Assembly: GCF_000744375.1 (NCBI RefSeq)
Contig: NZ_JQLU01000005.1
Coordinates: 186,001 to 250,000, forward strand
Source: Carnobacterium gallinarum DSM 4847
GTDB lineage: Bacteria; Bacillota; Bacilli; Lactobacillales; Carnobacteriaceae
Direction: 5' to 3'
Length of the DNA: 64,000 bases
A model generated the notes under the pieces. That model saw only the letters and a program-made list of their open reading frames with translations, ran no database searches and had not been told where the DNA came from. This document shows, piece after piece, positions 26,808 through 35,995 of the stretch (the first letter of the stretch is position 1; every line of letters begins with the position of its first letter). The translations under genes were made by a program, and so were the position numbers.

Positions 26808-27512
26808 TTATCCTCCTAGGTATGCTTTTTGAACTTCATCACTTGCTAATAATTCTGCACCTGTACCACTTAACACAACTTTTCCAGTCTCTAACACATA
26901 ACCTCGATCAGAAATGGATAAAGCTACTTTAGCATTTTGTTCAATTAATAAAACGGTTGTACCTTGTTCGTTAATCGCTTGAATAATATTAAATATTTCC
27001 TTAATAAAAATAGGTGCCAAACCCATTGAAGGCTCATCCAATAATAACAACTTAGGGCGCGACATCATTGCGCGTCCCATAGCTACCATTTGTTGCTCAC
27101 CACCAGATAAAGTAGCTGTGTCTTGTTTTTTACGTTCTGCAAGTACTGGGAAACGTTCATAAATATTTTCTAAATCTTGTTTAATCCCATCTTTATCCTT
27201 ACGTAGGTAAGCTCCCAGCTCTAGATTTTCTAAAACAGTCATTCCACTAAAAACATGGCGACCCTCTGGAACTAGAGAAATACCAGATTCAACGATTTTC
27301 TTTGTAGACGCCTGTTGAATTGGCGTATCTTTAAATAAAATTTCCCCATTACTTGGACGATACAACCCAGAAATAGCTTTCAAAATCGTCGATTTTCCAG
27401 CTCCATTGGCTCCAATTAAAGAAACAATTTCACCTTCATTGACTTCAAAGTTAATCTTATTGATGGCTTGAATAACACCATAATGAACGGATAAATCTTT
27501 TACTTTCAACAT
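26808..27512 (-). CDS. livF: Branched-chain amino acid ABC transporter, ATP-binding protein
   Basis: LivF ATPase, 234 residues. Walker A GANGAGKST, signature LSGGEQQMVAMGRAMM and Walker B LLLLDEPSMGLAP are intact; SMGLAP after the Walker B and the short length are typical of LivF. It pairs with LivG to energise uptake of leucine, isoleucine and valine. It begins two bases after the livG stop and is followed by the CBS-ACT gene. Confidence 0.94.
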   Translation of the reverse strand: MLKVKDLSVHYGVIQAINKINFEVNEGEIVSLIGANGAGKSTILKAISGLYRPSNGEILFKDTPIQQASTKKIVESGISLVPEGRHVFSGMTVLENLELGAYLRKDKDGIKQDLENIYERFPVLAERKKQDTATLSGGEQQMVAMGRAMMSRPKLLLLDEPSMGLAPIFIKEIFNIIQAINEQGTTVLLIEQNAKVALSISDRGYVLETGKVVLSGTGAELLASDEVQKAYLGG

Positions 27513-27514
27513 TG

Positions 27515-28288
27515 CTAGTCACCACCCAAGTAAGCTTTAATTACGGCTTCGTTATTTTTAATTTCATTTGGCGTACCATGAGCAATCATACGACCATATT
27601 CTAATACATAAATTCGTTCACAAATATTCATGACTAAGGACATATCATGCTCAATTAGTAAGATTGTAATTTTAAACTCTTTTTGAATTTTACGAATTAA
27701 ATCAGTTAATTCAGCAGTTTCTTGTGGATTCATTCCTGCAGCTGGTTCATCTAAAAAGAGAATTTTCGGCTTAGTTGCTAAAGCACGTACGATTTCTAAA
27801 CGACGTTGCTCACCATAGGGTAAATTTTTAGACAAGTGATCAATTTTATTTTCTAATTGAAAAATAGCTAGTAATTCAAGTGCTTCTTTCCGCATCTCAG
27901 CTTCTGAACGATAAAAACTTGGTGTACGTAAAACACTTGCCAATCCACCTGTTTTATTTTTAGCATGCATAGCAATCAAGACATTGTCTAAGACGGTCAA
28001 TTCTTTAAATAAACGAATATTTTGAAACGTACGAGCTAATCCCAGATCCGTAATTTTATAAGGTTTCTGATTATTTAAAGTCTTCTTTTTGCCCTCAATC
28101 GTTAAATCAATTGTTCCTTCGCTAGGAACATAAACCCCAGTTAATAGGTTAAACAAAGTTGTTTTACCTGCTCCGTTAGGACCGATTAGCCCAACTAATT
28201 CATTGTCACCAAGTTCTAGGTTTACCATTGAAACCGCAGCAAGACCACCAAAATTTTTGGTTAATTTCTTTACTTCTAATAAACTCAT
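27515..28288 (-). CDS. livG: Branched-chain amino acid ABC transporter, ATP-binding protein
   Basis: LivG ATPase, 257 residues: Walker [10 protein letters not shown], signature [16 protein letters not shown] (the LivG version with YGEQ), Walker [14 protein letters not shown], switch His in LLIEHDMS. The [10 protein letters not shown] segment is characteristic. It starts a base after livM ends and precedes livF. Confidence 0.94.
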   Translation of the reverse strand: MSLLEVKKLTKNFGGLAAVSMVNLELGDNELVGLIGPNGAGKTTLFNLLTGVYVPSEGTIDLTIEGKKKTLNNQKPYKITDLGLARTFQNIRLFKELTVLDNVLIAMHAKNKTGGLASVLRTPSFYRSEAEMRKEALELLAIFQLENKIDHLSKNLPYGEQRRLEIVRALATKPKILFLDEPAAGMNPQETAELTDLIRKIQKEFKITILLIEHDMSLVMNICERIYVLEYGRMIAHGTPNEIKNNEAVIKAYLGGD

Positions 28289-28289
28289 A

Positions 28290-29261
28290 TTATTTTTCCT
28301 CCTTATTCTTAGGAGTTTTTTTGCTCAGTTTCGCTAGTAACCCACTGATTGTAAATTCTTTTGTACCTAATAAACCTGAAGGCTTAAAGACCATAATAGC
28401 AATTAAGGCTACGGCATAAATAATCATCCGAATCGATCCAAAATCTTGAAGCAGTACATTAATAATACCTAAAACGATGGCTGCAATAAAAGTACCTGTA
28501 ATGCTACCTAAGCCACCAAATACAACAATAATCAAAACATCCACAGATTTCATAAAACCGAAGTCAGATGGAGTAATTACACTGAAATAGCTAGCATAGA
28601 TTGCTCCTGCAACACTAGCCGTCGCTGCACCGATAATAAAGGCGATTGTTTTGTATTTTGTTGTATTAATCCCCATTGATTCCGCAGCAATCTCGTCCTC
28701 ACGAATTGCAACCGTTGCTCTACCAGGACTGCTACGAATATAATTGACAATAATGATCGTTGTTAACACAATAAAAATAAATAAAAGTGGCCATGTCGTA
28801 AGTGCTGGAATTCCACTTAGTCCAGCTGCTCCATTCGTCAAATCACCCATATTTAAAACAGCGATTCGGATAATTTCACTAACTCCTAATGTTGCAATCG
28901 CTAAATAGTCACCTTTCAAACGCAATGTTGGAATTCCAACAATCAGTGCTACAACACTTGCAACGACAATTCCTAATAAAATACCACTAAAAAAGCCAAT
29001 CCAGTTAGGCATTTTGATTGTCATAATTCCACAACAATAGGCTCCAATTGACATAAACCCTGCGTGACCTAATGAGAACTGACCAGAAAAGCCAATAATT
29101 AAATTTAAACCTAATGCTAAAATAATATTAATTCCGATTGTAATCAACGTAATTTCATAAAAGGCATCAATGAGCCCTGTATAAATTCCAACTCCAATTA
29201 TCGCGTAGATACCTGCAATAAAAATGAGCCAGCCAAGATTTGTTTTATTGAATTGTTTCAT
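28290..29261 (-). CDS. livM: Branched-chain amino acid ABC transporter, permease
   Basis: LivM, 323 residues from the preferred ATG at 29261, with about nine membrane segments. [28 protein letters not shown] is the family signature, and the cytoplasmic loop [20 protein letters not shown] is the ATPase-coupling EAA-like motif. AGGTG lies about eight bases before 29261; alternative starts at 29267 or GTG 29270 overlap that site. It forms the membrane channel with LivH. Confidence 0.92.
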   Translation of the reverse strand: MKQFNKTNLGWLIFIAGIYAIIGVGIYTGLIDAFYEITLITIGINIILALGLNLIIGFSGQFSLGHAGFMSIGAYCCGIMTIKMPNWIGFFSGILLGIVVASVVALIVGIPTLRLKGDYLAIATLGVSEIIRIAVLNMGDLTNGAAGLSGIPALTTWPLLFIFIVLTTIIIVNYIRSSPGRATVAIREDEIAAESMGINTTKYKTIAFIIGAATASVAGAIYASYFSVITPSDFGFMKSVDVLIIVVFGGLGSITGTFIAAIVLGIINVLLQDFGSIRMIIYAVALIAIMVFKPSGLLGTKEFTISGLLAKLSKKTPKNKEEK

Positions 29262-29270
29262 TTTCATCAC

Positions 29271-30149
29271 CTACACTTTTTCTTTTGTATTTTTGCCTAA
29301 TAGACCAGATGGTTTCACAATTAAAATAATAATTAAAATGATATATACAACAGCATCTTTAATCATTGAATTGCCATATCCACTAATCAATGTTTCAATA
29401 ATTCCAATGGTAAATCCACCAAACATGGCACCAGGAATTAGTCCTATTCCACCTAATACTGCGGCAATAAATGCTTTTAGACCAGGGGCTGTTCCCATCA
29501 TTGGTGAGATTGAATTATAATAAATCCCAACTAGAACACCTGCTGCACCTGCTAATGAAGAACCTAATGCAAAGGTAAAAGAAATCGTATTGTTAACATT
29601 GATTCCCATTAATTTTGCTGCATCTGCATCTACACTAACTGCACGCATTGCTTTGCCCATTTTGGTTTTCTTTACAATAAATTGCAAAGCTAACATGAGT
29701 ACAATTGTAACAATAAAGATTGTAATTTGTTGCTGATCTATTGTGATACCACCTAAAGAATAACTTTTATTCGCTATTGTTTCAGGGAATGCTCGAACTT
29801 CTGGTCCCATAATTAGCAACATAACATATTGTAACAAGAAAGAAACACCAATTGCGGTAATCAAAGCTGCTACACGAGTTGCTTTTCGTAACGGCTTATA
29901 GGCAATTCTTTCAATTACAACTCCTAATAACGCACAAAAGACCATTGAAAAAATCAAGGCAGGAATTAATCCCATATTAAAATTACGAATAACTGTATAG
30001 CCTACATAAGAACCTACCATGTACACTTCACCATGAGCAAAGTTGATTAATTTTATAATGCCATAAACCATCGTATACCCTAATGCAATTAAGGCATAGA
30101 TACTTCCCAAAGACAAACCATTAATTAATTGTTGAATAAAATTTTCCAT
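29271..30149 (-). CDS. livH: Branched-chain amino acid ABC transporter, permease
   Basis: LivH, 292 residues, about eight membrane segments. Opening FIQQLINGLSLGSIYALIALGYTMVYGIIKLINFAHGEVYM is the LivH signature and AMRAVSVDADAAKLMGIN is the coupling loop. It follows livJ after a 108-base gap containing a terminator-like hairpin (30204-30237), which should lower membrane-component expression relative to the binding protein. Confidence 0.94.
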   Translation of the reverse strand: MENFIQQLINGLSLGSIYALIALGYTMVYGIIKLINFAHGEVYMVGSYVGYTVIRNFNMGLIPALIFSMVFCALLGVVIERIAYKPLRKATRVAALITAIGVSFLLQYVMLLIMGPEVRAFPETIANKSYSLGGITIDQQQITIFIVTIVLMLALQFIVKKTKMGKAMRAVSVDADAAKLMGINVNNTISFTFALGSSLAGAAGVLVGIYYNSISPMMGTAPGLKAFIAAVLGGIGLIPGAMFGGFTIGIIETLISGYGNSMIKDAVVYIILIIILIVKPSGLLGKNTKEKV

Positions 30150-30203
30150 ATATGCACCTCTTTTTACTACCTATTTTTACTCTTATTTTTCATTTTATAA
30201 AAA

Positions 30204-30237
30204 AGGTGCTAAGAGAAATCTCTTTCTCAGAGCACCT
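30204..30237 (-). terminator. Leaky intercistronic terminator between livJ and livH
   Basis: AGGTGCT (30231-30237 complement) pairs with AGCACCT across a loop containing a second AGAGA/TCTCT stem, followed on the minus strand by TTTTTTAT. Since livH-F lack another visible promoter, partial read-through is likely. Confidence 0.7.
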
Positions 30238-30257
30238 GATTTTAAGTCTTCGCTAAA

Positions 30258-31412
30258 TTATGGTTTAACTACAGTGTTGCTAACTTCTTCACCATTTTCC
30301 AATTTAATTACCAATGTTGATTTAATCGGGTTATGATTTTTATCCATTGTAATATTCCCTGTGATACCATCAAAATCTTTAATTTTAGCTAATTCATCTT
30401 TAACTTTTTCAGGAGTTGCTTCACCTGCATTTTCAATTGCTTTAGCAATCATGTAAACAGCATCATATGCAAGAGCTGAGAAGGCATCTGGCGCTTTATT
30501 ATATTTTGCTTTAAAAGCTGCTACAAAATCAACAACCTTTTTCTCTTCACTCTTATTAGAATAGTGAGCTGTATAGTATACATTGTTTAAGTTTTTCCCT
30601 TGAGCTAAATCAACTAATTTATCATTACCAAAACCGTCTGCTCCTAGAATTGGTTGAGTAATTCCTAGTTCACGGGCTTGTTTAATAATCAAACCAGCCT
30701 CTTCATAGTATGAAGGCATATATAAGACATCAAAATCTTTGTCTTTAATTTTTGTTAAAACGGCTTTAAAGTCTTTATCCCCTGTAGTGAAGTTAACTTC
30801 ATCAACAATCTTTCCTTTAAAGCTATCTTTGAAACTCTTTGTTAAGCCTTTTGCGTAATCACTTGAGCTATCTCCAATAATTACAGCTTTTTTAGCTCCT
30901 AAGTTATCTTGTGCAAAGTTAGCCAATGTAACTCCTTGGAAAGAATCTTGGAAGGATACACGATACACATAATCCCAAACTTTTCCATTTTCAACAGTTA
31001 CAGTGTCATCTGTTCCTGATGGTGTAACCATTGGGACTTTCGCTTTAGTAACACTTGGTGTAGCTGCTTTTGAAGTTCCTGATGTTGCTGGTCCAACAAT
31101 GGCTACTACTTTTTCTTTTGTTGCTAATTTAGTCGCAACACTGGCTGCTTCTGCTTTATCTGATTTATTATCTAAGTCTACTAGGCTTAATTGCTTTCCT
31201 AATACACCACCATTTTTATTAATTTCATCAATTGCTAAATTAATTCCATCAAGCTCTGCCGTTCCATAAGCTGAAACCGGTCCAGATAATTCCAAATTTG
31301 CACCAATTTTAATGGTTTTTGAATCCTTTTCCGATGAACCTCCGCTTGCACAACCTGTTGCTATTACTGCTACTGCTGCTAAACTTGCCAAACCTATGAT
31401 TACTTTCTTCAT
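30258..31412 (-). CDS. livJ: Branched-chain amino acid ABC transporter, substrate-binding lipoprotein
   Basis: A 384-residue type I periplasmic-binding-protein-fold lipoprotein. The signal peptide ends at lipobox IATGC (Cys21). Conserved segments GPVSAYGTAELDGINLAIDEINKNGGVLG and VGPATSGTSKAATPSVTKAKVPMVTPSGTD line the ligand cleft of LivJ/K-type proteins. It would capture branched-chain amino acids outside the membrane for LivHMGF. First gene of the operon; upstream are a 21-base palindrome over the promoter and a CodY-like box. Ligand specificity is inferred from family and operon. Confidence 0.93.
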   Translation of the reverse strand: MKKVIIGLASLAAVAVIATGCASGGSSEKDSKTIKIGANLELSGPVSAYGTAELDGINLAIDEINKNGGVLGKQLSLVDLDNKSDKAEAASVATKLATKEKVVAIVGPATSGTSKAATPSVTKAKVPMVTPSGTDDTVTVENGKVWDYVYRVSFQDSFQGVTLANFAQDNLGAKKAVIIGDSSSDYAKGLTKSFKDSFKGKIVDEVNFTTGDKDFKAVLTKIKDKDFDVLYMPSYYEEAGLIIKQARELGITQPILGADGFGNDKLVDLAQGKNLNNVYYTAHYSNKSEEKKVVDFVAAFKAKYNKAPDAFSALAYDAVYMIAKAIENAGEATPEKVKDELAKIKDFDGITGNITMDKNHNPIKSTLVIKLENGEEVSNTVVKP

Positions 31413-31526
31413 ATCTTTTCCCCCTACTGGTTGTTAAGCGTGTTTCGATTTTATTGGTAGGTTTCTCTTTTTTACTAGCAAACCTACTCTTATTAAACAG
31501 CTAATTCCAATTTTTTAGTTTATTAA

Positions 31527-31541
31527 AATTTTCTAAATGTT
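31527..31541 (-). promoter_or_regulatory. CodY-like box upstream of livJ
   Basis: AATTTTCTAAATGTT (plus strand) matches the CodY consensus AATTTTCWGAAAATT at 12 of 15 positions. CodY control of branched-chain amino acid uptake is established in Gram-positives; this site is a candidate only. Confidence 0.4.
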
Positions 31542-31548
31542 TTCTAAT

Positions 31549-31569
31549 ATATTCTATAGTATAGAATAT
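31549..31569. promoter_or_regulatory. Perfect 21-bp palindrome in the liv promoter
   Basis: ATATTCTATA, a central G, then TATAGAATAT: arms are exact complements. On the minus strand TTGTCA (31572-31577) lies just upstream and TAGAAT (31551-31556) falls within the palindrome, so a bound repressor would cover the -10. The regulator is not identified. Confidence 0.55.
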
Positions 31570-31605
31570 TCTGACAATTTAATCAACCATAATTTACTTA
31601 AATTA

Positions 31606-31652
31606 AAAAAAGTTGTGTCTAAGATATTCAAACTGTCTAGACACCACTTTTT
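31606..31652 (-). terminator. Hairpin downstream of the broken sensor-like gene
   Basis: AAAAAGTGGTGTCTA and TAGACACAACTTTTT (minus strand) form a stem with one mismatch followed by Ts. It is just 3' of the pseudogene at 31696-31944. Confidence 0.6.
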
Positions 31653-31695
31653 AAGTGTAGATAAATCCCTATTTAAAGATGTTTTTAATTTTATT

Positions 31696-31944
31696 TTACT
31701 TATATCTTAAAAATTTAATTGAATCTGATTTTACAATTCGACATGCAGATATAGTTCCAGTAAGAAATGGAATTCCCACAACCACTAAAATAATGATTCC
31801 TGAAAATACAAGTAAAAACCGAATTAATGTGAATCCGATTAGGAAAATCAGGAAAGAATCCTACCGGAGGTTATTAGCATAACTGTAAGGAACATTACGA
31901 ATCATTGTAAATTTACCTTTCATGCTATCCCATGTCATTTTCAT
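31696..31944 (-). pseudogene. Membrane protein gene with an in-frame amber codon
   Basis: Minus strand 31944 to 31696 is one open frame of 83 codons except for a TAG at 31861-31863 (codon 28). Before it reads MKMTWDSMKGKFTMIRNVPY; after it comes a two-helix membrane segment, FLIFLIGFTLIRFLLVFSGI and ILVVVGIPFLTGTISACRIV. The layout resembles the start of Pfam-type putative sensor domains found on histidine kinases, but no kinase follows: the frame ends at 31696 before a terminator-like hairpin. No good ribosome site precedes the ATG. Rest of the 31413-32011 interval holds the liv control region. Family assignment is tentative. Confidence 0.5.
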
Positions 31945-32011
31945 TTACTTTGATGATTTCTTACTCTATTAGAAGAAATGGTATTTTTGATTGTTTTATT
32001 TGAAACATTTT

Positions 32012-32986
32012 TTAAATAACCTTTTCTTTTTTAGGTGAAAATTCCTGATAAAAAACTTGTTTAATCTCGATAAAATGCATAAAATCATTTAACATTTTAA
32101 ATAACATTGCTCGATTTTCAAATTCAGCACGAGTTTTAGGTAATTCACTATTACGAAAATGATCAAATAAATTTTGAATTTCTTGCATCAATTCATTCGC
32201 CGGATTGTCTTCATGTAACTTTTCTGCAGTTTGAATAAGCATTCCTGCCAATTTCTCATTCTCTAATGTAGGTAGTTGACATTGTCCCAGATCTTCTTTA
32301 ATCTGTCTTAAAACATGGGCTTGCATTTGACGCATATCAAAATACTTTATATAGTAGTAACTTTGTCCAAACAATTGGTTATTGTATTGATTTCGTGCCA
32401 ATAAAACTGCTTCATCTAATTCTTGAGTGAGTTTTTCTAGATACGAATTTTGAAGTTGAGACAGTCCTCCATTGCGCAAGGTACCGGATAAATCTAACAA
32501 AACTAGCTTCATTGTACTTTCAATATTGGTTTGTAGTTCATGCACTTTTTTTTCACTGGAAGGCATATATAAATTGGCAAGAATCGCAATTGTTAAACCA
32601 ATTAACATTAAACCAAAACTATTAAAAATCCACTGTAAACTTGTACTTTTTTCAATTAGTAGGTGCGTCACTAATACAGAACTCACTACAATCCCATCTG
32701 TAATCGAAAATTCAACAGCCAACGGAATAAAAATCAATAAATAGAGACCAAAGGCAATTGGGTTAAATCCCAATATATTAAATAAAATTGTCGCAATCCC
32801 TAAAGCTAAAGCCGTTGATAAAATTCGTTGCCCTGCTAAAGTAATTGATTTTTTTTTGGTATTTTGAACACTTAAGATTGTAATAATTCCAGCTGATACG
32901 GCATAACTTAAATGAAATTGTTCAGCAATTAAAATAGCAATAGCGGCTCCTGCTGCAGTCTTAATCGTTCGTAAACCAATTTTCAT
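32012..32986 (-). CDS. Aromatic acid exporter / FUSC family membrane protein with C-terminal cytoplasmic domain
   Basis: A 324-residue protein: five to six N-terminal membrane segments (about 10-150) of the ArAE/FUSC type starting with IGLRTIKTAAGAAIAILIAEQ, then a helical cytoplasmic domain (about 155-320) as in the Firmicutes YgaE/DUF939-C proteins. Family members are thought to export small aromatic acids or other organic anions; substrate here unknown. It is divergent from the YkyA-type lipoprotein gene, and a second, shorter FUSC-type gene follows that on the plus strand. Confidence 0.82.
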   Translation of the reverse strand: MKIGLRTIKTAAGAAIAILIAEQFHLSYAVSAGIITILSVQNTKKKSITLAGQRILSTALALGIATILFNILGFNPIAFGLYLLIFIPLAVEFSITDGIVVSSVLVTHLLIEKSTSLQWIFNSFGLMLIGLTIAILANLYMPSSEKKVHELQTNIESTMKLVLLDLSGTLRNGGLSQLQNSYLEKLTQELDEAVLLARNQYNNQLFGQSYYYIKYFDMRQMQAHVLRQIKEDLGQCQLPTLENEKLAGMLIQTAEKLHEDNPANELMQEIQNLFDHFRNSELPKTRAEFENRAMLFKMLNDFMHFIEIKQVFYQEFSPKKEKVI

Positions 32987-33160
32987 CCCATCACCTTTTC
33001 TTTTTTCTTACTATCATAGCATGTTTTTTAGTAAAAATGGAAGTTCCTCAATTAAGAAAAAAATTATTTTCTCTGAAAAAATTTGTACGTCACAACTTGC
33101 AATTATTCAATTTTCCTTTATCATAGTCTAAGTAAAGAAAATTAAAAGGAGCCTGCCATT

Positions 33161-33799
33161 ATGAAGTACAAAAAAGTAAGCCTAACCCTAATTCTCACTC
33201 TACTAATTATTTTAGTTGCAGCTTGTGGGAATACCGAGGAACGCGCAGGTGCAAAAGCCATCGCTAAACAAAACGCCACCTTTATTGCAAAAATAACTAC
33301 TAATTTAGAATCCTACGAAAATTTAGAAGAAGAGATGATGGCTGCACTAAGTACCGATTTAAAAGCAGATAATGCTGTTGCCATACTTACAAAAGAAAAT
33401 GGTGACGTTGGTAAAAATTTTAAAGCCCGTCAAAAAGAAATTACTACAGTTGAAAAAAATATGAAACAAGTCAAAGAAAATCTTAAAACTTTAACTGAAT
33501 ACCAAGAAAAAAAAGCTGTAGATGTACCTGAAACCGAATTGAACCAAAGCATTCAAACTTTAAAACAGCTAGAAATTACTTATGATTTATTCTACAACTA
33601 CTATCAATCAGCTGAGACAGCAGAAAAAGATTTCTATCAAAATTATACATCTGATATTAGTAAAGAAGATTTAACTACTGCACTTAGTACCATCAATCAA
33701 ACCCATGGTGCTGCCTATCAACAATTGGAAGTTTTATATGCTGATTTAAGTTCTGCATTAGTGGCTATGACTAACTTAAATGACGCAATCGATAACTAA
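33161..33799 (+). CDS. YkyA family lipoprotein
   Basis: A 212-residue lipoprotein: signal peptide with lipobox LVAAC (Cys22), then an almost entirely alpha-helical, Lys/Glu-rich domain with heptad character (about 30-205). It fits the YkyA family of putative cell-wall-binding lipoproteins known from Bacillus and lactobacilli; function not established. AAAGGAG precedes the ATG. The FUSC-type gene begins 82 bases downstream on the same strand and may be co-transcribed. Confidence 0.82.
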   Translation: MKYKKVSLTLILTLLIILVAACGNTEERAGAKAIAKQNATFIAKITTNLESYENLEEEMMAALSTDLKADNAVAILTKENGDVGKNFKARQKEITTVEKNMKQVKENLKTLTEYQEKKAVDVPETELNQSIQTLKQLEITYDLFYNYYQSAETAEKDFYQNYTSDISKEDLTTALSTINQTHGAAYQQLEVLYADLSSALVAMTNLNDAIDN

Positions 33800-33881
33800 T
33801 CTTTTAGTGAATAACTACATTTAGTTATTCACTAATACATAGCAAGTAGACTCAACTATAAAAAGTAAGGTGAAGTGATTA

Positions 33882-34460
33882 ATGGAACTTGGACATTTTA
33901 GATTAGGAATGCGAACCGTCAAGACTGGAATCGCTGTTGGAATTTGTATTTTTATTTTTCATTTTTTAAATCGTGGTACGCCAATGATTGCTTCTTTAGC
34001 TGCTGTTTTTGCCTTAAGACAAGACGTAGAAACAACGGTAAAATTTGGTAAATCACGAATTTTAGGAAACTCAATTGGGGCATTAGTAGCTGCTTTATTT
34101 ATTTTTGCTCATCGTGAACTTGGAAGTTCTTTTATTGTCGAAGTCATCGGTATCCCTCTTTGTATCATGTTTATTATTATTCTATGTGATGGAATTGATT
34201 ATAATAGTGGAATTATCGGTGCGATTGCAACGTTGCTAATTATTTACTTTACCATTCCCACAACAGATACGTTTATTTATGCTTTGGATCGTGTTGTAGA
34301 TACCTTTATTGGAACCTTTATTGCTCTTGCAGTCAACCACCTAATCAAAACACCCATCCCTGAAAAAGTTTCTGAAATTAATGAAGAAATTCAACAGCTA
34401 GATACAGAAAAAGCAGAATTAACCCAATTAGAAGAAGAAAAATCAGAATCGAATAAATAA
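33882..34460 (+). CDS. Small FUSC/ArAE-type membrane protein
   Basis: A 192-residue protein with six predicted membrane segments (about 15-155) in the FUSC-like pattern (GMRTVKTGIAVGICIFIFHFL, FALRQDVETTVKFGKSRILGN) and a short charged coiled-coil tail (about 165-192, EEIQQLDTEKAELTQLEEEK). It lacks the large C-terminal domain of its neighbour at 32012. The opening GMRTVKTGIAV echoes GLRTIKTAAGA of that neighbour, so the two are distant paralogues. Substrate unknown. Confidence 0.8.
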   Translation: MELGHFRLGMRTVKTGIAVGICIFIFHFLNRGTPMIASLAAVFALRQDVETTVKFGKSRILGNSIGALVAALFIFAHRELGSSFIVEVIGIPLCIMFIIILCDGIDYNSGIIGAIATLLIIYFTIPTTDTFIYALDRVVDTFIGTFIALAVNHLIKTPIPEKVSEINEEIQQLDTEKAELTQLEEEKSESNK

Positions 34461-34499
34461 AACAGTGTCCGTCCTCTTTATCAAGGATTGACACTGTTT
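34460..34499. terminator. Bidirectional terminator between the FUSC gene and floT
   Basis: AAACAGTGTC (34460-34469) and GACACTGTTT (34490-34499), T-rich on both outer sides; it serves two convergent genes. Confidence 0.8.
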
Positions 34500-34506
34500 T
34501 ATTATT

Positions 34507-35967
34507 TTACTCTTTATCTTGGTGGATATCTTGATGAATTGTTTGTGGTGCTTTAGTAACAAATTTTTCAATTAAATCTTTTACATCTAAACCTGTTGTT
34601 TCTTTTAAGGTTTCTTGAGTTGTTGCTAATAAATTCGTTGCATAACTAGCAACACGGTTTGCACCACTACTAGCACCTTCACCTTGACCATTATCAATAA
34701 CAGTAATTTTCTCAATGTTCCCCATTGGTTGTGCTGCTTCTTTCACCATACTTGGCAATACATCAACAACCATTGCCAGAATCGCTGCCTCACCGTATTG
34801 TTTAAAGGCTTCGGCAATTTTAGCTTTTGATTCAGCCTCTGCTTGTCCTTTAGCTAAAATAGCATCAGCTAACGCTTGTCCTTCAAGACGAACTTGATTG
34901 GCATTGGCTGTTGCCATTGCTTCCACACGGAACTGATCAGCTTCAGCTTCGGCTACTTCACGAGCTTTATTCCCTAAGGCTTCTTGTTCTTTGGCATAAC
35001 GATCTGCATCAGCTTTTTTCTTCACTTCTGAATCGTATTGTTTCTCACGACGAGTAATTTCTTTTTCTTCTAATTCAATTTGTTTTTGACGCTCGATGAT
35101 TTTAACAGTCATTTCTTCTTCGGTTACTTGTTGTTGGGCTTTTGCACTTTCCAATCCATAGGCTTGATCGGCTTGGGCTTTTGCAATATCTTGTTCTTGT
35201 TTGTAAGCAGCTAATTTTAATTCTTTTTCTTTTAATGCTTCAGCTACTTCAGTTTCACGTTCTAACTCAGATTTTTTCGAGTTCTTTTCAGCCTCGGCAC
35301 GCTTAATACGAGTTTCTTTATCTGCTTCAGCAATGGCGATATCGGCGTCACGTTTTACTTGAGCAATTCTTGGTTTCCCAAGTGAATCTAAATAGCCATT
35401 TTTATCTTTTACTTCTTTAATCGTGAAGGAAACAATAATTAAACCCATTTTTGCCAAATCAACACTGGCTACTTCTTGCACACTTTGGCTAAATTTATCA
35501 CGATTTTGGTAAATTTCTTCTACTGTCATTGAACCTAAGATTGAACGCAAATGTCCTTCAAGAACTTCGCGAGCCTCATTCTCTAATTCATCTCTAGTTT
35601 TACTTAAAAATTGCTCTGCTGCTGTAGCAATCTCTTCAACAGATGAACCTATTTTAATAATAGAGGTACCATCTGCCATAACCGGCACACCTTGTTCTGT
35701 GTATACTTCTGGTGTTGAAACATCTAATTTACTAGATAATAAACTTAAACGGTTTGAACGCTGGAAAACAGGTAGCACAAAAGCTCCTCCACCACGAACA
35801 ATTTTAATCTTATTACCTGAATCATCCTTAAATACATTCTTAGTTCCTAAATAGCTCCCACTGATAATTAAAGCCTCATCAGGATTAGCAGTTTGATATT
35901 TTGAAATAAATATCACTAAACACATTAAGACAACAAAAACACATAAACCAATTACAAAATACGACAT
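34507..35967 (-). CDS. floT: Flotillin-like protein
   Basis: A 486-residue flotillin: N-terminal membrane hairpin/helix (about 3-22), SPFH/band-7 domain (about 30-190, ending before the coiled coil) and a long Ala/Glu-rich flotillin coiled coil (about 200-400) with repeated AEAE, KAQADQA and EALGNKAREVAEAEADQ segments. Such proteins scaffold functional membrane microdomains and influence membrane fluidity. Its start is 28 bases after the NfeD-like gene, the usual yuaF-floT partnership of Firmicutes. Confidence 0.92.
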   Translation of the reverse strand: MSYFVIGLCVFVVLMCLVIFISKYQTANPDEALIISGSYLGTKNVFKDDSGNKIKIVRGGGAFVLPVFQRSNRLSLLSSKLDVSTPEVYTEQGVPVMADGTSIIKIGSSVEEIATAAEQFLSKTRDELENEAREVLEGHLRSILGSMTVEEIYQNRDKFSQSVQEVASVDLAKMGLIIVSFTIKEVKDKNGYLDSLGKPRIAQVKRDADIAIAEADKETRIKRAEAEKNSKKSELERETEVAEALKEKELKLAAYKQEQDIAKAQADQAYGLESAKAQQQVTEEEMTVKIIERQKQIELEEKEITRREKQYDSEVKKKADADRYAKEQEALGNKAREVAEAEADQFRVEAMATANANQVRLEGQALADAILAKGQAEAESKAKIAEAFKQYGEAAILAMVVDVLPSMVKEAAQPMGNIEKITVIDNGQGEGASSGANRVASYATNLLATTQETLKETTGLDVKDLIEKFVTKAPQTIHQDIHQDKE

Positions 35968-35995
35968 TCTTATTTTCCTCCTTTATTTTTGTTCA

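Noticed and set aside
31679-31882. Short plus-strand frame in the livJ-upstream interval
   Set aside because: It is opposite the amber-interrupted membrane gene, whose hydrophobic product is more plausible; no ribosome site.
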